This document shows, in pieces, positions 11,454 through 22,425 of a stretch of DNA of 64,000 nt. Position 1 is the stretch's first letter. Each line of letters starts with the position of its first letter. Below the pieces are notes generated by a model. It was not told the DNA's origin. It did no database searches and saw nothing but the letters and a program-made list of their open reading frames with translations. This DNA comes from Sipunculus nudus (lineage: Eukaryota; Annelida; Sipuncula; Golfingiida; Sipunculidae). The position numbers and the translations under genes were made by a program. Location of the stretch: NCBI GenBank assembly GCA_026874595.1, contig CM049317.1, forward strand, positions 40,512,401 through 40,576,400, in the 5' to 3' direction.

Positions 11454-11907
11454 CAGGTAGGCTAACACAACTTCTGCATCCCAGGTTACCCCAGTTTTTG
11501 GGATTACCGGCCTTAGTTGAAATACTCCTTTTAAGAACCTGCTGACTGTTGGGTGGTTTCCAAAAGCTAGTCCATTAATTGGCTGGATAATTGTGGACAG
11601 TGCAGATCTAGCAGTGTTTATAGTGCACTGTAGCCTAAGCCCTGCTCATAGAGTTGAGCTAAAAAATCTATAGCTTGGGCTAAAGTTGGAGAAATGGGAT
11701 CCAAATTACCACAGTGCCTCTGATATCTCTGGAAGTATGTGCTGTATTGTCTGTTAGTGCTTTTGCGCCATGACTGCATGATGATTTTTAAAGCCGGTTC
11801 AGAGATAGCTTGTTTTTGGAGGGATCAATAGACAAGTGACATGCCAGAAGTTTCATCTTTGGCAGTCTGTGCACTCTGCTCAGGTCCTGTGGAAGTTGTA
11901 GGGTTTT
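11454..11907 (-). pseudogene. Tyrosine recombinase fragment of a DIRS/Ngaro retrotransposon
   Basis: Minus-strand frames give SWRKSTNRQYSTYFQRYQRH, then PISPTLAQAIDFLAQLYEQG and LGYSAL. This is the N-terminal, SAM-like part of DIRS-type tyrosine recombinases, which integrate circular DNA without target duplication. Several stops and frame changes are present. The catalytic C-terminal half with its R-H-R-Y residues is absent, because the gene is cut at 11454 by a Helentron-like terminus. It lies just downstream of the RNase H and RT remnants in the same orientation, the order expected for DIRS or Ngaro elements. Confidence 0.75.
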
Positions 11908-12660
11908 CTATTTGCCCGGCAGAATGCATGGTTGGTCTATTAACATCTGCATGGCCCTGGTAAACCAAGGTTGAGTCGTCCACCAAGGTAAAATCAGTAT
12001 CCCTGTGGCCTGCTCTGTTTTTATCTTTTTCAGCACTTGAGTCAGATTGCTGAAAGGAGGAAAAGCATAAAAATTTAGTGTGGTCCGATCAATAGAAAAA
12101 GCATCGACTGCAGCTGCTAAAGGATCAGGCTTCCAGCCCATTGGTCAAACAAGTAAACTTGTACGTTGTACCTCCCCATACAAATGTGAGAATTTTTTTT
12201 TAATTCTTGGTGGATAGGAACACTATAATATGCATCCTTCAAGTCCACGGATGCAAAGAAACAATTTGATGATACTAAGTCAATGGCATTTTGCAAAGAC
12301 TCATTTTAAAATGGTAATTATCAATTGTTTCATTCAGTTTCTTAAGATTGAGGATCATTCTATATGAACAATCTTTCTATCGCCTGATAAAAATGTTTGA
12401 AAAGTAACTCCCTGTTTCTGGGAGAGTCTCTGTAATGACTCCTTTACTAAGCAAAGCCTCAGTTTCTTTTTGGATTAGGTCAGTTTCAGTGTCATTAAAT
12501 TTTATAGGTTTGGGCCTAAATTGTTGAACAGGGGCACTACCATGAGTACTGAAATCAAGTTTTATGCCTTTTACCATGTCTAAAATGAATGGGTCTGTTG
12601 TGATTAACCTCCACTGTTTTTTTTTAATTCTACCCCCCACTTTGACAATGTTTATTTCAG
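11908..12660 (-). pseudogene. DIRS/Ngaro reverse transcriptase and RNase H remnants, internally deleted
   Basis: The frame at 12640-12377 carries QWRLITTDPFILDMVKGIKL and ALLSKGVITETLP, ending SNIFIRR, the N-terminal RT block typical of DIRS-like elements. After a stop, another frame gives RMILNLKKLNETIDNYHFKM and motif A, FASVDLKDAYYSVPIHQE (about 12285-12230). This runs almost directly into GWKPDPLAAAVDAFSID and TLNFYAFPPFSNLTQVLKKI (12141-11908), the end of the RNase H region. The palm motifs between are deleted, so no polymerase can be made. Orientation and order agree with the flanking gag and recombinase remnants. Confidence 0.82.
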
Positions 12661-13977
12661 GGTTCTCAATTTTGACATGATCATCAGAATCTAAGCAGTT
12701 AATTTGTTCTAAGACACTTGCCTGTTTATCTTGCTGTGTGCTGCCCTGTTGTTTCTGATCTATCTCCAGTACGGTTTTCTTGGCATGTGTGTTTCTGTCC
12801 CCCTTGAATGGAGGACGGGGTCTTTGGCCTTAAAAAGGCTTGTTGGCAGGACCTTTCCCCTTTCTACTTGAATATGGGTGATTGTGACCTTTATCATGTT
12901 AATCTGTTCTTTGGTGTTGTCCTGTTAACTGCCTGCCAACATTTTTAGAGTCTTGTATCTTTTGTATAGTTTGCTGTAGGTTGTCTCCAAACCGTGATTC
13001 TGTGATGGGCACATCAGCTTTACAGAGGTCCTTCAATTGTACATGGAGGTCCCCACGCAGTAGCTCGCGTCTCCTAAGGTTTATTTGGTAGTTAGCAAGG
13101 CCTTACATAGCAGTGCTGTCCATTTTTGCATTCTGGTATATCTTAGTTTGGTATTGTTTTTAAGCCGTGTCAAAATTTCCTTGTTGACCTTTGTGGTCTT
13201 GAGATTCACTTTACCAGGTGTGAGGATAGCCTCCACCTTATCTCTAATCTGAAGGCTGCGATCTCATCAATGGAATCATCACTAACCTGGTCTATTGGTT
13301 GCAGCAGTTGATCAAGCTCATCCTCCTGATCATAGCCCTCTGTCTCCTCCAAATCACCAGACAGGATCCTGTGCCTCGTTTGCTGTTCATCATGATCAGC
13401 ATCCTCTGGTATGTGGCTGATATCCCCTGAATTCCTGCAATTATCGCTCGGGGCCGCCTGCAGCTGTTCATCTTCCGATTGACTGGGGCCGGTTAGTCTG
13501 GCCAGCATCCTCTGGTATGTGGCTGATATCCCCTGAATTCCTGCAGTTATCGCTCGGGGCCGCCTGCAGCTGTTCATCTTCCGATTGACTGGGGCTGGTT
13601 TGTCGGGCCTTCAGTTTCAACCACTGAATATCAGACTGCATGCTTTTGATTGATTTCAATAGAGACACGTGATTAGCGTCAGAAGCTTCTTTAAAGCTTT
13701 TAAACGCTGCTAGCATGGCGTCCGTAGTGCTATTATTGTTTAAGCGGCATTACCTTAAGCACTGGTGCCGGCGGTATCCCCCTTAACAGGGCTGACAACG
13801 TGCGGAGGCAAAAGATGCATAGCCGATCGGTTTCCTGTTGTCTCCAGGGGGTTTTCCACGGATTTCCTATCTTTATCATTGGTATTCTGCAACGCAGTTG
13901 CTGATCTCTTGGACGCTTTTTTGGTCCATGCTGCTCAAATTTATTCACAAACAAATGAGGCGGAACGTCCAAGATGA
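12661..13977 (-). pseudogene. Probable DIRS/Ngaro gag region, broken
   Basis: Upstream of the RT on the minus strand are several open pieces with acidic, Ser/Asp-rich composition, for example EGYDQEDELDQLLQPIDQ (13577-13206) and KSIKSMQSDIQWLKLK (13716-13468), the latter with coiled-coil character. I cannot match them to a named Gag. Their position before RT in the same orientation supports the call. A 106-bp tandem duplication (13400-13611) shifts the frame and explains two overlapping partial frames with the same peptide. The 5' inverted repeat of the element was not recognised. Confidence 0.5.
13400..13611. repeat. 106-bp tandem duplication
   Basis: The sequence starting CATCCTCTGGTATGTGG occurs at 13400 and again at 13506, with only a few differences. 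The period of 106 bp is not a multiple of three, so the duplication itself disrupts the gag-like frame. Confidence 0.93.
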
Positions 13978-14515
13978 GGTGCTAATTTAGGGGAAATTTC
14001 CTTTCACTAGGCAATATTTATGAATTATGGATACCCTGATATAATTTCACGTCCTCAAAATCATCAAGCGAGGTAGGGAAAATGACTAACTACCACAGCT
14101 TTTTTTTTTAATTGCTTATTCCTTCTGTTTTCTTAAGGAGAGCCCTCAAAATCCATGGGGGGTAGCTTATTACGGAAGGGGTGCTTATTACGTTAAATAC
14201 AAAATTTCAGGAGTATCAGTCCAGACACTGCTGTAAAAAGCTGCCAGTGTTAACAGTCAGATGACAAACTTCAGGTAACAGATGCTGCACCATGGGTAAC
14301 TAAGTGAGTTAAAAATAATCATTTAAATTGGAGTGATCGAGCTATATTTCTGCGTTACCTATAATTATGTGTTTTAGCCTTGTGTAATGTGTCAAATTCA
14401 GCCCACCCACTGCTTAATTGTCATAGTCCATTCGCTACTTGTTCATTTATCAGATAACTCTGATTTGAAGATGATGCCTTTATTATGTTGAATATTGTCT
14501 TTCTTATATATTCAG
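13978..14515. other. Non-coding DNA
   Basis: No gene or known repeat was recognised. Two GCTTATTACG words lie near 14165-14195. The last 35 bases form a pyrimidine-rich run leading into a possible splice acceptor at 14515. Confidence 0.5.
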
Positions 14516-14620
14516 GTGCACCATCTGAGGAATTCCTGGAACAGCCAATCACCTCACATGACCATGCCTACCTGAGAGGTCATGTGCCCAGTGTTCAAGC
14601 CTACAGGCGGTCAGTCAAAG
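14516..14620 (+). CDS. Candidate internal exon of a host gene (unrecognised protein)
   Basis: A 105-bp open segment is bounded by a good acceptor (TTCTTATATATTCAG ending 14515) and a GT donor (CAAAG followed by GTACCG at 14621). In the one open frame it encodes 34 residues running from APSEEFLEQPITSHDHAY to VPSVQAYRRSVK. Both splice junctions fall in phase 1, so the exon is symmetrical and its skipping or inclusion would keep frame. GC content is well above the surroundings. The peptide does not look like any transposon protein I know, and I cannot name a family. No neighbouring exon was recognised, so the rest of the gene would lie outside or in unrecognised parts of the window. It could also be a chance open segment. 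Confidence 0.4.
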
Positions 14621-15197
14621 GTACCGTACATTCTCAATAAATTCAAAATCTGAATTACTTCAAAAACATTTTTTTCTCATATAAATAATTGATTTTCTTG
14701 ACTTAATAAATTCGAATTTGCAAAATATCTGTAGCCTTGAGTGACAGTATATGATTTTCAATAGTTTTGGTAGCCCCTACATATGGGAATGTTTAATTTG
14801 TTAGCTATATTGTCAGAAGTCAGATCTCATGCAAGACCTCGTTCCATCATGCAGGAAAGGCTGCTGACAGCATGCCTTGATTGGCCATATAAATGCACCT
14901 GGCACACAGCAGGTTGGGAACTACAACCAGTGGCACTGAACAGGAATAAAAAAATCAGAGTGTCATAACTCATTCACAATGTTCTGTATTTACTCCTTGG
15001 CAAAAACCCTGCACCGCCATCATTTTGTGCCACTGCCAGCCGAGTTAAGTTCAAGCAGAGTTTATCATGGGGCACCACCAGTATTTCACTGAGCCGAAGT
15101 GAGCTTGTTTTGTGTAGCTCTGTTTGGCTTGAGAAAAAATTAATACAAAAGAAAATCTTTTACAATTAAGAATTCCCAAATCAGATATTCAGGTTTT
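14621..15197. other. Non-coding DNA
   Basis: No gene or repeat family was recognised. A 61-codon plus-strand frame at 14783-14968 has no motif and poor context. Confidence 0.5.
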
Positions 15198-15292
15198 GTT
15201 ATTAGCTCAGCTGACTGTAAGTCATCTGAGCTTTAGCAATCACTCTTTGTCTGTCGTCCGTCCGGCCTTCCGGCCGTCCTTGCGTCTGTCCG

Positions 15293-16109
15293 TTAACAGG
15301 GCACAAATCGTAACCGCTGGACCTAGAATCTTCTAACTTTATATCCTGAGAGGTCCATGAAAAATCTCTTTGGAAACCTAGAATTAGGTCTCTGTTATCC
15401 ATATTCTTTGAGCTATGGGGCTCCAAAGTACCCCCCAGAAAAATAGAAAAATTTGATACAAAAGCTCAAGTATCTGAAGAACTAAGGCATTGATCACCAT
15501 GATTCTTTGCATGGATATTGATCATGGAGTGTTACATCAGTTTCTGCAGACTTGTGGCGCCACCTGTATTTTTTCATTTTTTAGGATTTTTTTTCTCTAT
15601 TTTTGAAACCTCGAAAGATGCCATCATCTGTTAACAGGGCACAAATTGTTACTGGTGGACCTGGAATCTTCTCACTTTACATCCTTAGAGGTCCATGAAA
15701 AGCCTTCTTGGAAACCTGGAATTAGGTCCCTGTTACCCATATTCTTCAAGCTATGGGGCTCTGAAGAACCCCCCAGAATAAAGAAAAATTTGATACAAAA
15801 GCTCAAGTATCTAAAGAACTAATGCATTGATCACCATGATTCTTAGCATGGATATTGATCATGGAGTGTTTCATCAGTTTTTGCAGACTGGTGGCGCCAC
15901 CTGTACTTTTCGATTATTTTATGATTTTTTTTTCTCTATTTTGAGACCTTAAAAGATTCCGTCATCTGTTAATAGGGCACAAATCATAAACGCTGGACCA
16001 AGATTCTTCTAACTTTACATCCAGTTAGGTCCATGTAAAGTCTCCTTGAAAAGCCTAGAATTTGGTCTCTGTTACCCAAATTCTTCAAGCTATGGGGCTC
16101 GGAAGTCCC
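15293..16109 (+). repeat. 338-bp tandem units
   Basis: Two full units and part of a third. Shared landmarks include GGACCTAGAATCTTCTAAC, GAGCTATGGGGCTC, GATACAAAAGCTCAAG and GGATATTGATCATGG. A diverged version lies at 37270-37760. Confidence 0.88.
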
Positions 16110-16694
16110 AGACCTGCCAACCGTTACGAAAAAATGGTAATTGTTACGAATTGACCCCTTTCACTACAATAGTACGATTTACTGACGGCTTACTACGATT
16201 TCTGACGATATATGTGAATGCTTTGTGATAATGTTTTCTTTGGTCTAATTCCTGAAAAAAAAATTAAATTGTATTGAGTACAAAATTGTATACCTCAAAC
16301 TGCTCTTTCAGAAAGTGTCCATAAACTAATCATTTACAAGTATAAATCTCTATATATGTGTGTAGCACAGGGCTTTGTTAACTTTATAAACAAGAGCGAG
16401 AAGGCCAGCTGACGACTGAGTTTAATACATATTAATGAGGTCAGAGTTGACGTTTCTAGGAGGACTGTTCACGTGCATATTGTTTTAGTGATTTTCACAT
16501 GACTCAACAGGGATCTGGTTAGGCCATGTTTTTGGGATTTTTGCGCTGGAAAATGTAGAAAAGCGCAAGAATTTACTGTAAGTCCGCTTGGAAAGCGTTC
16601 GAACAGTGAAACGTTAGACTGCTGCAAAATATTTTTTTTTCTGGAGGGATTGGGCTTTACATTCTAAAGCAGGACCGAGCTCCAGTGAATAACC

Positions 16695-17345
16695 AGTTTG
16701 CATGCAAATGTACCCAGTTCATACCCTCATGACATAGACTGGTACCCCGCTCTATTATGGCACCGCTGCTCTAGGCCAATCATAGAGACCGGCGTACAAC
16801 GCCATCTTCAGGACTCCCGGCAGACTGGTTCCAACTCAAGTATGATTTATATATGATAAAAATAAGCATTTCGTTTGCTCAGAGAAGTTGTTAAAAGTTG
16901 GCTGTACATTTTGTGTGACATTTATGATTAGATTAATAGATACTGATAATAAACCAATGCCACGTACAGTGGAATATCAAGTATTATGTAAAACGTATGA
17001 TTCGTATCATCTATACATCCATCAGTCAATTTTTGTGCAAAAACTCATTTTTCAATATTTCGAAACTTTAAATAACTAAAGAAAGTAATTTTATAAGTAA
17101 TCTTCACAGATAACCAGCCAGGATCGCGAGAACTTCCATGGCAATCGGTGTGAGTGTACAGACTGGAGTTGGAACCGGTCTACAGGTAGTTCAGGAGTTG
17201 CAACTGGGAGTACTTAAGATGGCGTTGTACGCCTGTCTCTATGCTTGGCTGAGGGCCTTAATAGAGCAGGGTACCAGTCTACCTCATGACACGGCTTGTC
17301 ATTTCAACTCATTTGCATTAGCCTCGGAACAGAACCCGAATATTG
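16695..17345. repeat. Fold-back (inverted repeat) segment inside the hAT element
   Basis: The left arm (about 16695-16845) and the complement of the right arm (about 17150-17345) share CATGA, AGACTGGTACCC, GCTCTATTA, GGCGTACAACGCCATCTT and GGTTCCAACTC in the same order. The arms are about 150-190 bp, with a loop of about 300 bp of AT-rich DNA. It is either a nested MITE or part of the 5' region of the hAT element. Confidence 0.75.
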
Positions 17346-17639
17346 CCATGCATTAAAGCAAGCTGTTAAATATAGAATATATTAGTTCTCGGGGTTTGGC
17401 TCATTGGGTTTTGCTCCTGGATGCACACGCATTCATAGTTACGTTCACATCCAAATATGGCATTGATCCGGCGTTCGGGCCCTCTCGGTGGATTACGGTC
17501 ACTCACGTGGTCTAATTGATGAATGAATTTGACAACTTTGTATAGGTCACAGATTTCCCGCTGAATAAAGATTAGAAGCTGACTTCCAGTGCAGTGTCAG
17601 CCGGTACCGACCGGTGTTTCAAAGAAGCGTCAAACCAAA

Positions 17640-19766
17640 ATGGCATCAAAGGAGATTACCACCCCTGACACCCCACCGAAAAAAAAACTCAAGAGGACTC
17701 AAAAGTACAGAAAGGATTATAGTAAAGAGTTCCCGATTGTCACTGCTTCATCTAAAGGGGATGCTTATGCTTTCTGTATGGTCTGCGCTGCCCACATATC
17801 TGTATGCCACGGAGGTAGGGATGACATAAACAAACATATAAGTTCAACGAAGCATGCCGAGCTGATAAGGCAGCAAGGTAAAATGTCAAGTCTTGATAAA
17901 TTCTTTGTTGGAACCGACAAAAGTGGTGAAAATGTTACCAAAGCAGAGCTTCATTTCAGTGAATTCCTTATAGAACATAATGTTCCTATTGCTGCATCGG
18001 ACCACGCAGGATCGTTGTTCAAACGAATGTTTCATGATTCGGAAATAGCCAAGAAATATGGCAGTGGCTGGACAAAAACTACAGCGATAATAGTAGATCT
18101 TTCGAGGTATTCGTCGAGGAGCATTGCCAATTCACTTCGCCATAACTGCTTTGGACTTGCTACAGACGGTGGAAACGACACCGAAATCACTCTTTCCAGT
18201 TGTGGTGCGTTACTATAGCACTGAAGTTGAAGAAATTGTGCCATTTGCTGTCACTCCCGAATCTGAAAGGCAATTCCACTGGGGAAAACATTGCTTGCCT
18301 ACTTAATGACACTCTTGCAAGATTTGAAATTCCATGGGGAAATTGTTTGTCTTTTAGTTGTGACAATGCTTCAGTTATGACTGGCATTCACAAGGGTGTA
18401 ACAAAATATCTGATATCATTTCAACCAGAGCTGATGACTATTGGATGTTCATGTCATCTTATCCACCTGGCAGCAGAAAAGGCGGCGTCTGAACTGCCAG
18501 TGACAGCTCTTGATTGATGTTTCCTACTACTTTGACAAATCAGCAAAACGGAAAGAAGAACTTCACAAATTTAGGGAGCTTTGTGGTGTGCCTGTCAGAA
18601 AAATCCTTAAACATGTGTCAACAAGATGGTTGTCATTAGGAAACTGTATTGAAAGGCTGATATTGCTGTGGAGACCCCTTACTAAATATTTCCAGAAATT
18701 AAAATGTGAGAAAGATGCTAAGAAAAGAAAGCAGGAGGAGAAAACAGCCAAGAGAGAAAAAGCAAAATTAACTAAATCAGTTCATGCTAAAACAAAGAAA
18801 GCAACGGTCGCAAAATCAAGTGACAAGGAGAAACCTTCAAAGAAGCAATCACAAAAGAGTCTGCCTGCGCTTGCTCAAGTTACAGAGCCTGCTAAGTCTG
18901 CTGCCTCTTCAGGTGCTCTTGGACGTGAAGAGAGGATCACTCGCCACCTGACATCCTACAGAACCCTTGCTCATGTTTATTTCCTGAATTTTATTATTCC
19001 TGTTTACAATGAGGTTAATATAGCTTTGCAGACAGAAGCTCCATTGATCCATAAGGTGCATAGTATGCTCCAAGGTCTTTTGAGAAATTTGTTGTCAAAA
19101 TTTATTAAACCAGACGTCCTGTTGAATGGACCAAATCTGCTGGCTGTAGCTTTTGACAAATCTTCAAACTGGAAAGACAGTTCAGACATAATGATTGGGT
19201 CACAAGCTAGAGAAATTGTAGAGGAGAAGATGACATCAACTGCCCAGAAGGAGTTTTTTAAAGGTTTCACAAATTATTATATTAGAGCATGTGACTATAT
19301 GGTGAAAAAATTTCCCCTCAGTGATGAAACATTACTGAATGCCCAAATATGTGATGTATCAAAGCAACAAACAGTGAAGTTTTCTTCTTTGTGCTTCTTT
19401 TTGAAGAAATTTCCCTCCATCCTGCATGGTGATACGCAGATGGCTCCAGAAACTAGGGTGTCCAGGATGGACAAAGTAGAAAATCAGTTCAATCTGTATC
19501 AACTAGAGGAACTGGCAGAAAGTATTTTGAGCATGAAAAGAGCTGACAAACAGTGGTGTGAAATTGGAAAGATTACTGATGAAACAGGGAAGAAAAAATT
19601 TGATTTGTTGAGCCATGTGATGCTGTCTATTCTTACAATTCCTCACAGTAATGCTGATTGTGAGAGGGTCTTCTTTTTAGTCAACAAGAGTCACACTGAC
19701 CAACAAGCATCAATGTCACCTGAAACTTTGGAGGCACTGATGGTGCAGAAGGTATCCATAAGGTGA
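17640..19766 (+). pseudogene. hAT transposase with BED zinc finger, three frame shifts
   Basis: The start at 17640 has a good context (CAAAATGG). The N-terminus is basic, followed by a BED-type finger with AFCMVCAAHIS and DINKHISSTKH (about 17770-17850), which binds the transposon ends. The catalytic region keeps GLATDGGND and LSFSCDNASVMTG, two segments with the acidic residues of the hAT core, and STRWLSLGNCIERL. The C-terminus has the hAT dimerisation block IPHSNADCERVFFLVNK, which includes the catalytic Glu, then SPETLEALMVQK (to 19766). A Lys-rich stretch lies at 18700-18860. Frames change near 18185, 18255 and 18505, each by the same +1 step, so the gene is inactive as it stands. It sits centrally between the TIRs. 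Some host genes (ZBED types) derive from such transposases, but the TIRs and target duplication show a transposon here. Confidence 0.93.
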
Positions 19767-20191
19767 CATTGTTATAAAAAGCAGCACACCTCTGAGCAAG
19801 TTGCCAGAGCCAAGAAAGCCACAGTTGCTGCACTAGCAGGGGTGAAGCAATGATGTGTCTTAAATGTATAAAGGTTTTTATACAAGTATTATGATATGAG
19901 TAAGACATAAAATTTGATGGACAATTTGATTTGTAGTGCTAAGAAATTGATATCCTGACATCAAAGACTGTACACATACACTTCATGGAGGTTAGCTTCT
20001 TGGCATAATAATTTACAAGGCAAGTTGTTTTTAGTTTTCTCTCTAGGTGCATGGTGAACTTACAAATAATTAACTTTGTCATTTTTTACTTTACTCTGCA
20101 AAATTCAAACTTTGGACCAGTATTTTATGCATTAAATTTGAGAATAAATATTCATTTTCTCTGTATACTATAGCCTTTTGTCTGCACCCCC

Positions 20192-20201
20192 CCCCCCCAA
20201 C
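20192..20201. repeat. Poly-C run
   Basis: A homopolymer of C within the hAT element. A second run of about 16 C, interrupted by nothing, lies just after the right target duplication at 20378-20393. Confidence 0.9.
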
Positions 20202-20536
20202 AGCCTCCAGACCCCCTTCCTTACGATAACAACATTAATACTTGGGACCTGTTATTTGTGCATTTATTTTTAGAGGATATGTTTTAATTATCTCGATTTT
20301 TTCGGCTGGGACCATGGCCTTGCTGTCAGTGGTTACCGTTACTATTTTCCCTCGACTGAGGTTGGCAGGTCTGAAGTCCCCCCCCCCCCCCCCGAATAAT
20401 AAAAATTTGATACAAAAGCTCAAATATCTGAACAACTAACGCATTGTTCACCATGATTCTTTGCATGGATATTGATCATGGGATGTAACATCAGTCTCTG
20501 TAGACTGGTGGAGCCACCTGTATTTTTTCGATTTTA

Positions 20537-21389
20537 ATGCCCCCGCCACAAAGTGGCCGGGGCATATAGTTTTACCCATGTCTGTCATTCAGTCATTCCG
20601 TCATTCCGAAATCAAACAGTTGTACGGACTTTTTTTCCCAATGCCTGCAGATATTGGCCTGATTTTTGGTGTGTGGGCAGATAATGACCAGTTACAGATC
20701 GAGTTCGCGTTTCGTCCCGGTTGACCTACTTTTGACTGTTTTACGGCTCCTAAACTTAGAAAATTTCATGAAAAATAGAAATTTTCATGACAAACACACA
20801 TGTACGGACTTTTTTTCGCAATGCCTGCAGATATTGGCCGGATTTTTGGTGTGTAGGCAGATAATGACCAGTTACAGATCAAGTTCGCGTTTCATCCCCA
20901 TTGACCTTCTTTTGACTGTTTTACAGTTCCTTAACTTAGAAAATTTCATGAAAAATAGAAATTTTCATGACAAATACACATGTACGGACTTTTTTTCGCA
21001 ATGCCTGCAGATATTTGCCTGATTTTTGGTGTGTGGGCAGATATTGACTAGTTACAGATCAAGTTCGCATTTCGTCCCGGTTGACCTACTTTTGACTGTT
21101 TTACGGCTCTTGAACATAGAAAATTTCATGAAAATTAGAAATTTTCATGACAAACACACATGTACGGACTTTTTTTCGCAATGCCTGCAGATATTGGCCT
21201 GATTTTTGTTGTATAGGCAGATAATGACCAGTTACAGATCGAGTTCGCGTTTCATCCCGATTGACCTACTTTTGCCTGTTTTACGGCTCCTTAACTTAGA
21301 AAATTTCATGAAAAATAGAAATTTTCATGACAAATACACATGTACAGACTTTTTTTTCGCAATGCCTGCAGATATTGGCCTGATTTTTT
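20537..21389 (+). mobile_element. Helentron-like family 1, copy 2 (3' truncated)
   Basis: It starts with the family-1 hairpin ATGCCCCCGCCACAAAGTGG and has at least four 180-bp units (starts near 20623, 20803, 20983, 21163 and 21343). The last unit stops at 21389 inside GCCTGATTTTT and joins Gypsy sequence. The hairpin GGGGCAT half is more perfect here than in copy 1. Its left edge interrupts a family-2 repeat unit at TTCGATTTT. No CATCTAGTT terminus follows. Confidence 0.8.
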
Positions 21390-22425
21390 CCAGGTTTCTA
21401 CGATGCTCCTCATCTGAATGTCCAGTGATGAGGGTATCGTCGAGATACACAGAAACATGCGTAATGTCTTTCAAGAGGTTTTCCATGTGCATTTGGAATA
21501 ATCCCGGGCAGCCGAAATTCCGAAGGGTAGCCTATTGCACTGATAAAGTCCCTTGTGTGTATTTATAACAACTAGCTCTCTGTACCTTTCATCTAATCTC
21601 ATTCGTAGATATGCATCACTGAGGTCTATCTTTGTACCTAATTTGTCCCGGAAAACAACTGAACTTGGCAATAACATCCTCAAAGTTTAACTCTGATGTA
21701 CTCACAGCATCAGTTTGTAGCGGTGCATTGGCAGTAAACATTTCCTTTCAGTTTAACCGCCAAAACTGTAGCCAGTCTCTCCGTAGGAGGTTAGGACGAT
21801 CACCTTTCACTACCAATGCTGATAACTGTTTCCTTTGATTGCCGAGACACACTTCTGCTGTGAACTTGCCCAAGGGCGAAATGAGCTCTCCGGAGAAAGT
21901 ACGTAATGTACTGGCTACCTTGTCTAAATTGACAGCATTTTTTCCTTCATGGACAGAATGGAAAGAAGACGGATGCTGCAGCGCCTGTGTCTATCTCCAT
22001 GGTAACAGGAACTCCATTAATGTTGATCTTGCACGTATATTGGGTATCTAACCCATCTGATACACTGTACATAGCATAAGCCCCATCAGGCTGTGTTTCA
22101 GTCACAACAGGTTCTGTTCTGCTAAGTCTGTTTTTATGCGTGGATCTACTAGGACCCTTAACTGGTTTTTGTATGAGCAGCTAACTGTGCCCTTCTCCTT
22201 TGCAGCTGATCTGCACACCTTTTCAAAGGGATTTAGTTTTCAACAATGGTTACACTTCTTTCCCTTAGCTGGGCAACACTTATTATGAGGCCAGATGCCT
22301 CCACAATTGCGACATGATGAAGAACTATAGTCCGTTCCACGAACCATGAAACACTGTTTTTTCATGTTTTCTTTTCTACCTTGATATATAATCTGTGTTC
22401 TTAGCGATACGGTGAATGCCAAGAA
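21390..22425 (-). pseudogene. Ty3/Gypsy gag-pol remnant (element E)
   Basis: Read on the minus strand from 22425, the order is a Cys-rich knuckle region with CRNCGGIWPHNKCCPAKGKK, then a protease with MEIDTGAAASVFF (about 22010-21965), whose DTG is the aspartic active site. VVKGDRPNLL follows as the protease C-terminus. An internal deletion then joins FEDVIAKF to RT sequence KLGTKIDLSDAYLRM (motif A, about 21640-21600) and QCNRLPFGI. The palm motif VYLDDTLITG is at 21449-21420. Several stops and frame changes occur. The RT fingers are missing and everything after the palm motif is lost at 21389, where a Helentron-like repeat unit begins. It is unlike the other Gypsy fragments in detail, so it is a separate element. 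Confidence 0.83.

Larger units (their letters stand above)
16110..20372 (+). mobile_element. hAT DNA transposon, 4263 bp, with 8-bp target duplication
   Basis: Terminal inverted repeats AGACCTGCCAACC (16110-16122) and its complement (20360-20372) bound the element. The 8-bp word GAAGTCCC flanks it on both sides (16102-16109 and 20373-20380), the length typical of hAT insertions. Removing the element restores a continuous 338-bp repeat unit. It carries a broken hAT transposase and, upstream of that, a fold-back segment (16695-17345). Poly-C expansion follows the right target duplication. The perfect duplication suggests a moderately recent insertion despite the frame breaks. Confidence 0.95.
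15198..20536 (+). mobile_element. Helentron-like family 2 element with 338-bp units, split by a hAT insertion
   Basis: The 5' end forms a hairpin of AGCTCAGCTGACT with AGTCATCTGAGCT (15204-15232), followed by GTCCGTC-rich DNA. Tandem units begin TTAACAGGGCACAAAT at 15293, 15631 and 15969 (TTAATAGGGC in the third), a period of 338 bp. The third unit is interrupted at 16109 by the hAT transposon and resumes at 20373, where AAAAATTTGATACAAAAGCT continues the unit. It is cut again at 20536 by a family-1 element. The 3' terminus is absent here. The 5' hairpin matches the one at 31828-31856, where a complete copy is present. Confidence 0.75.

Noticed and set aside
20666-21568. Plus-strand frames of 100-120 codons with a repeating 60-residue pattern
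   Set aside because: They arise because the 180-bp satellite unit is a multiple of three; other units in the same array have stops, and the frame is not conserved between copies.
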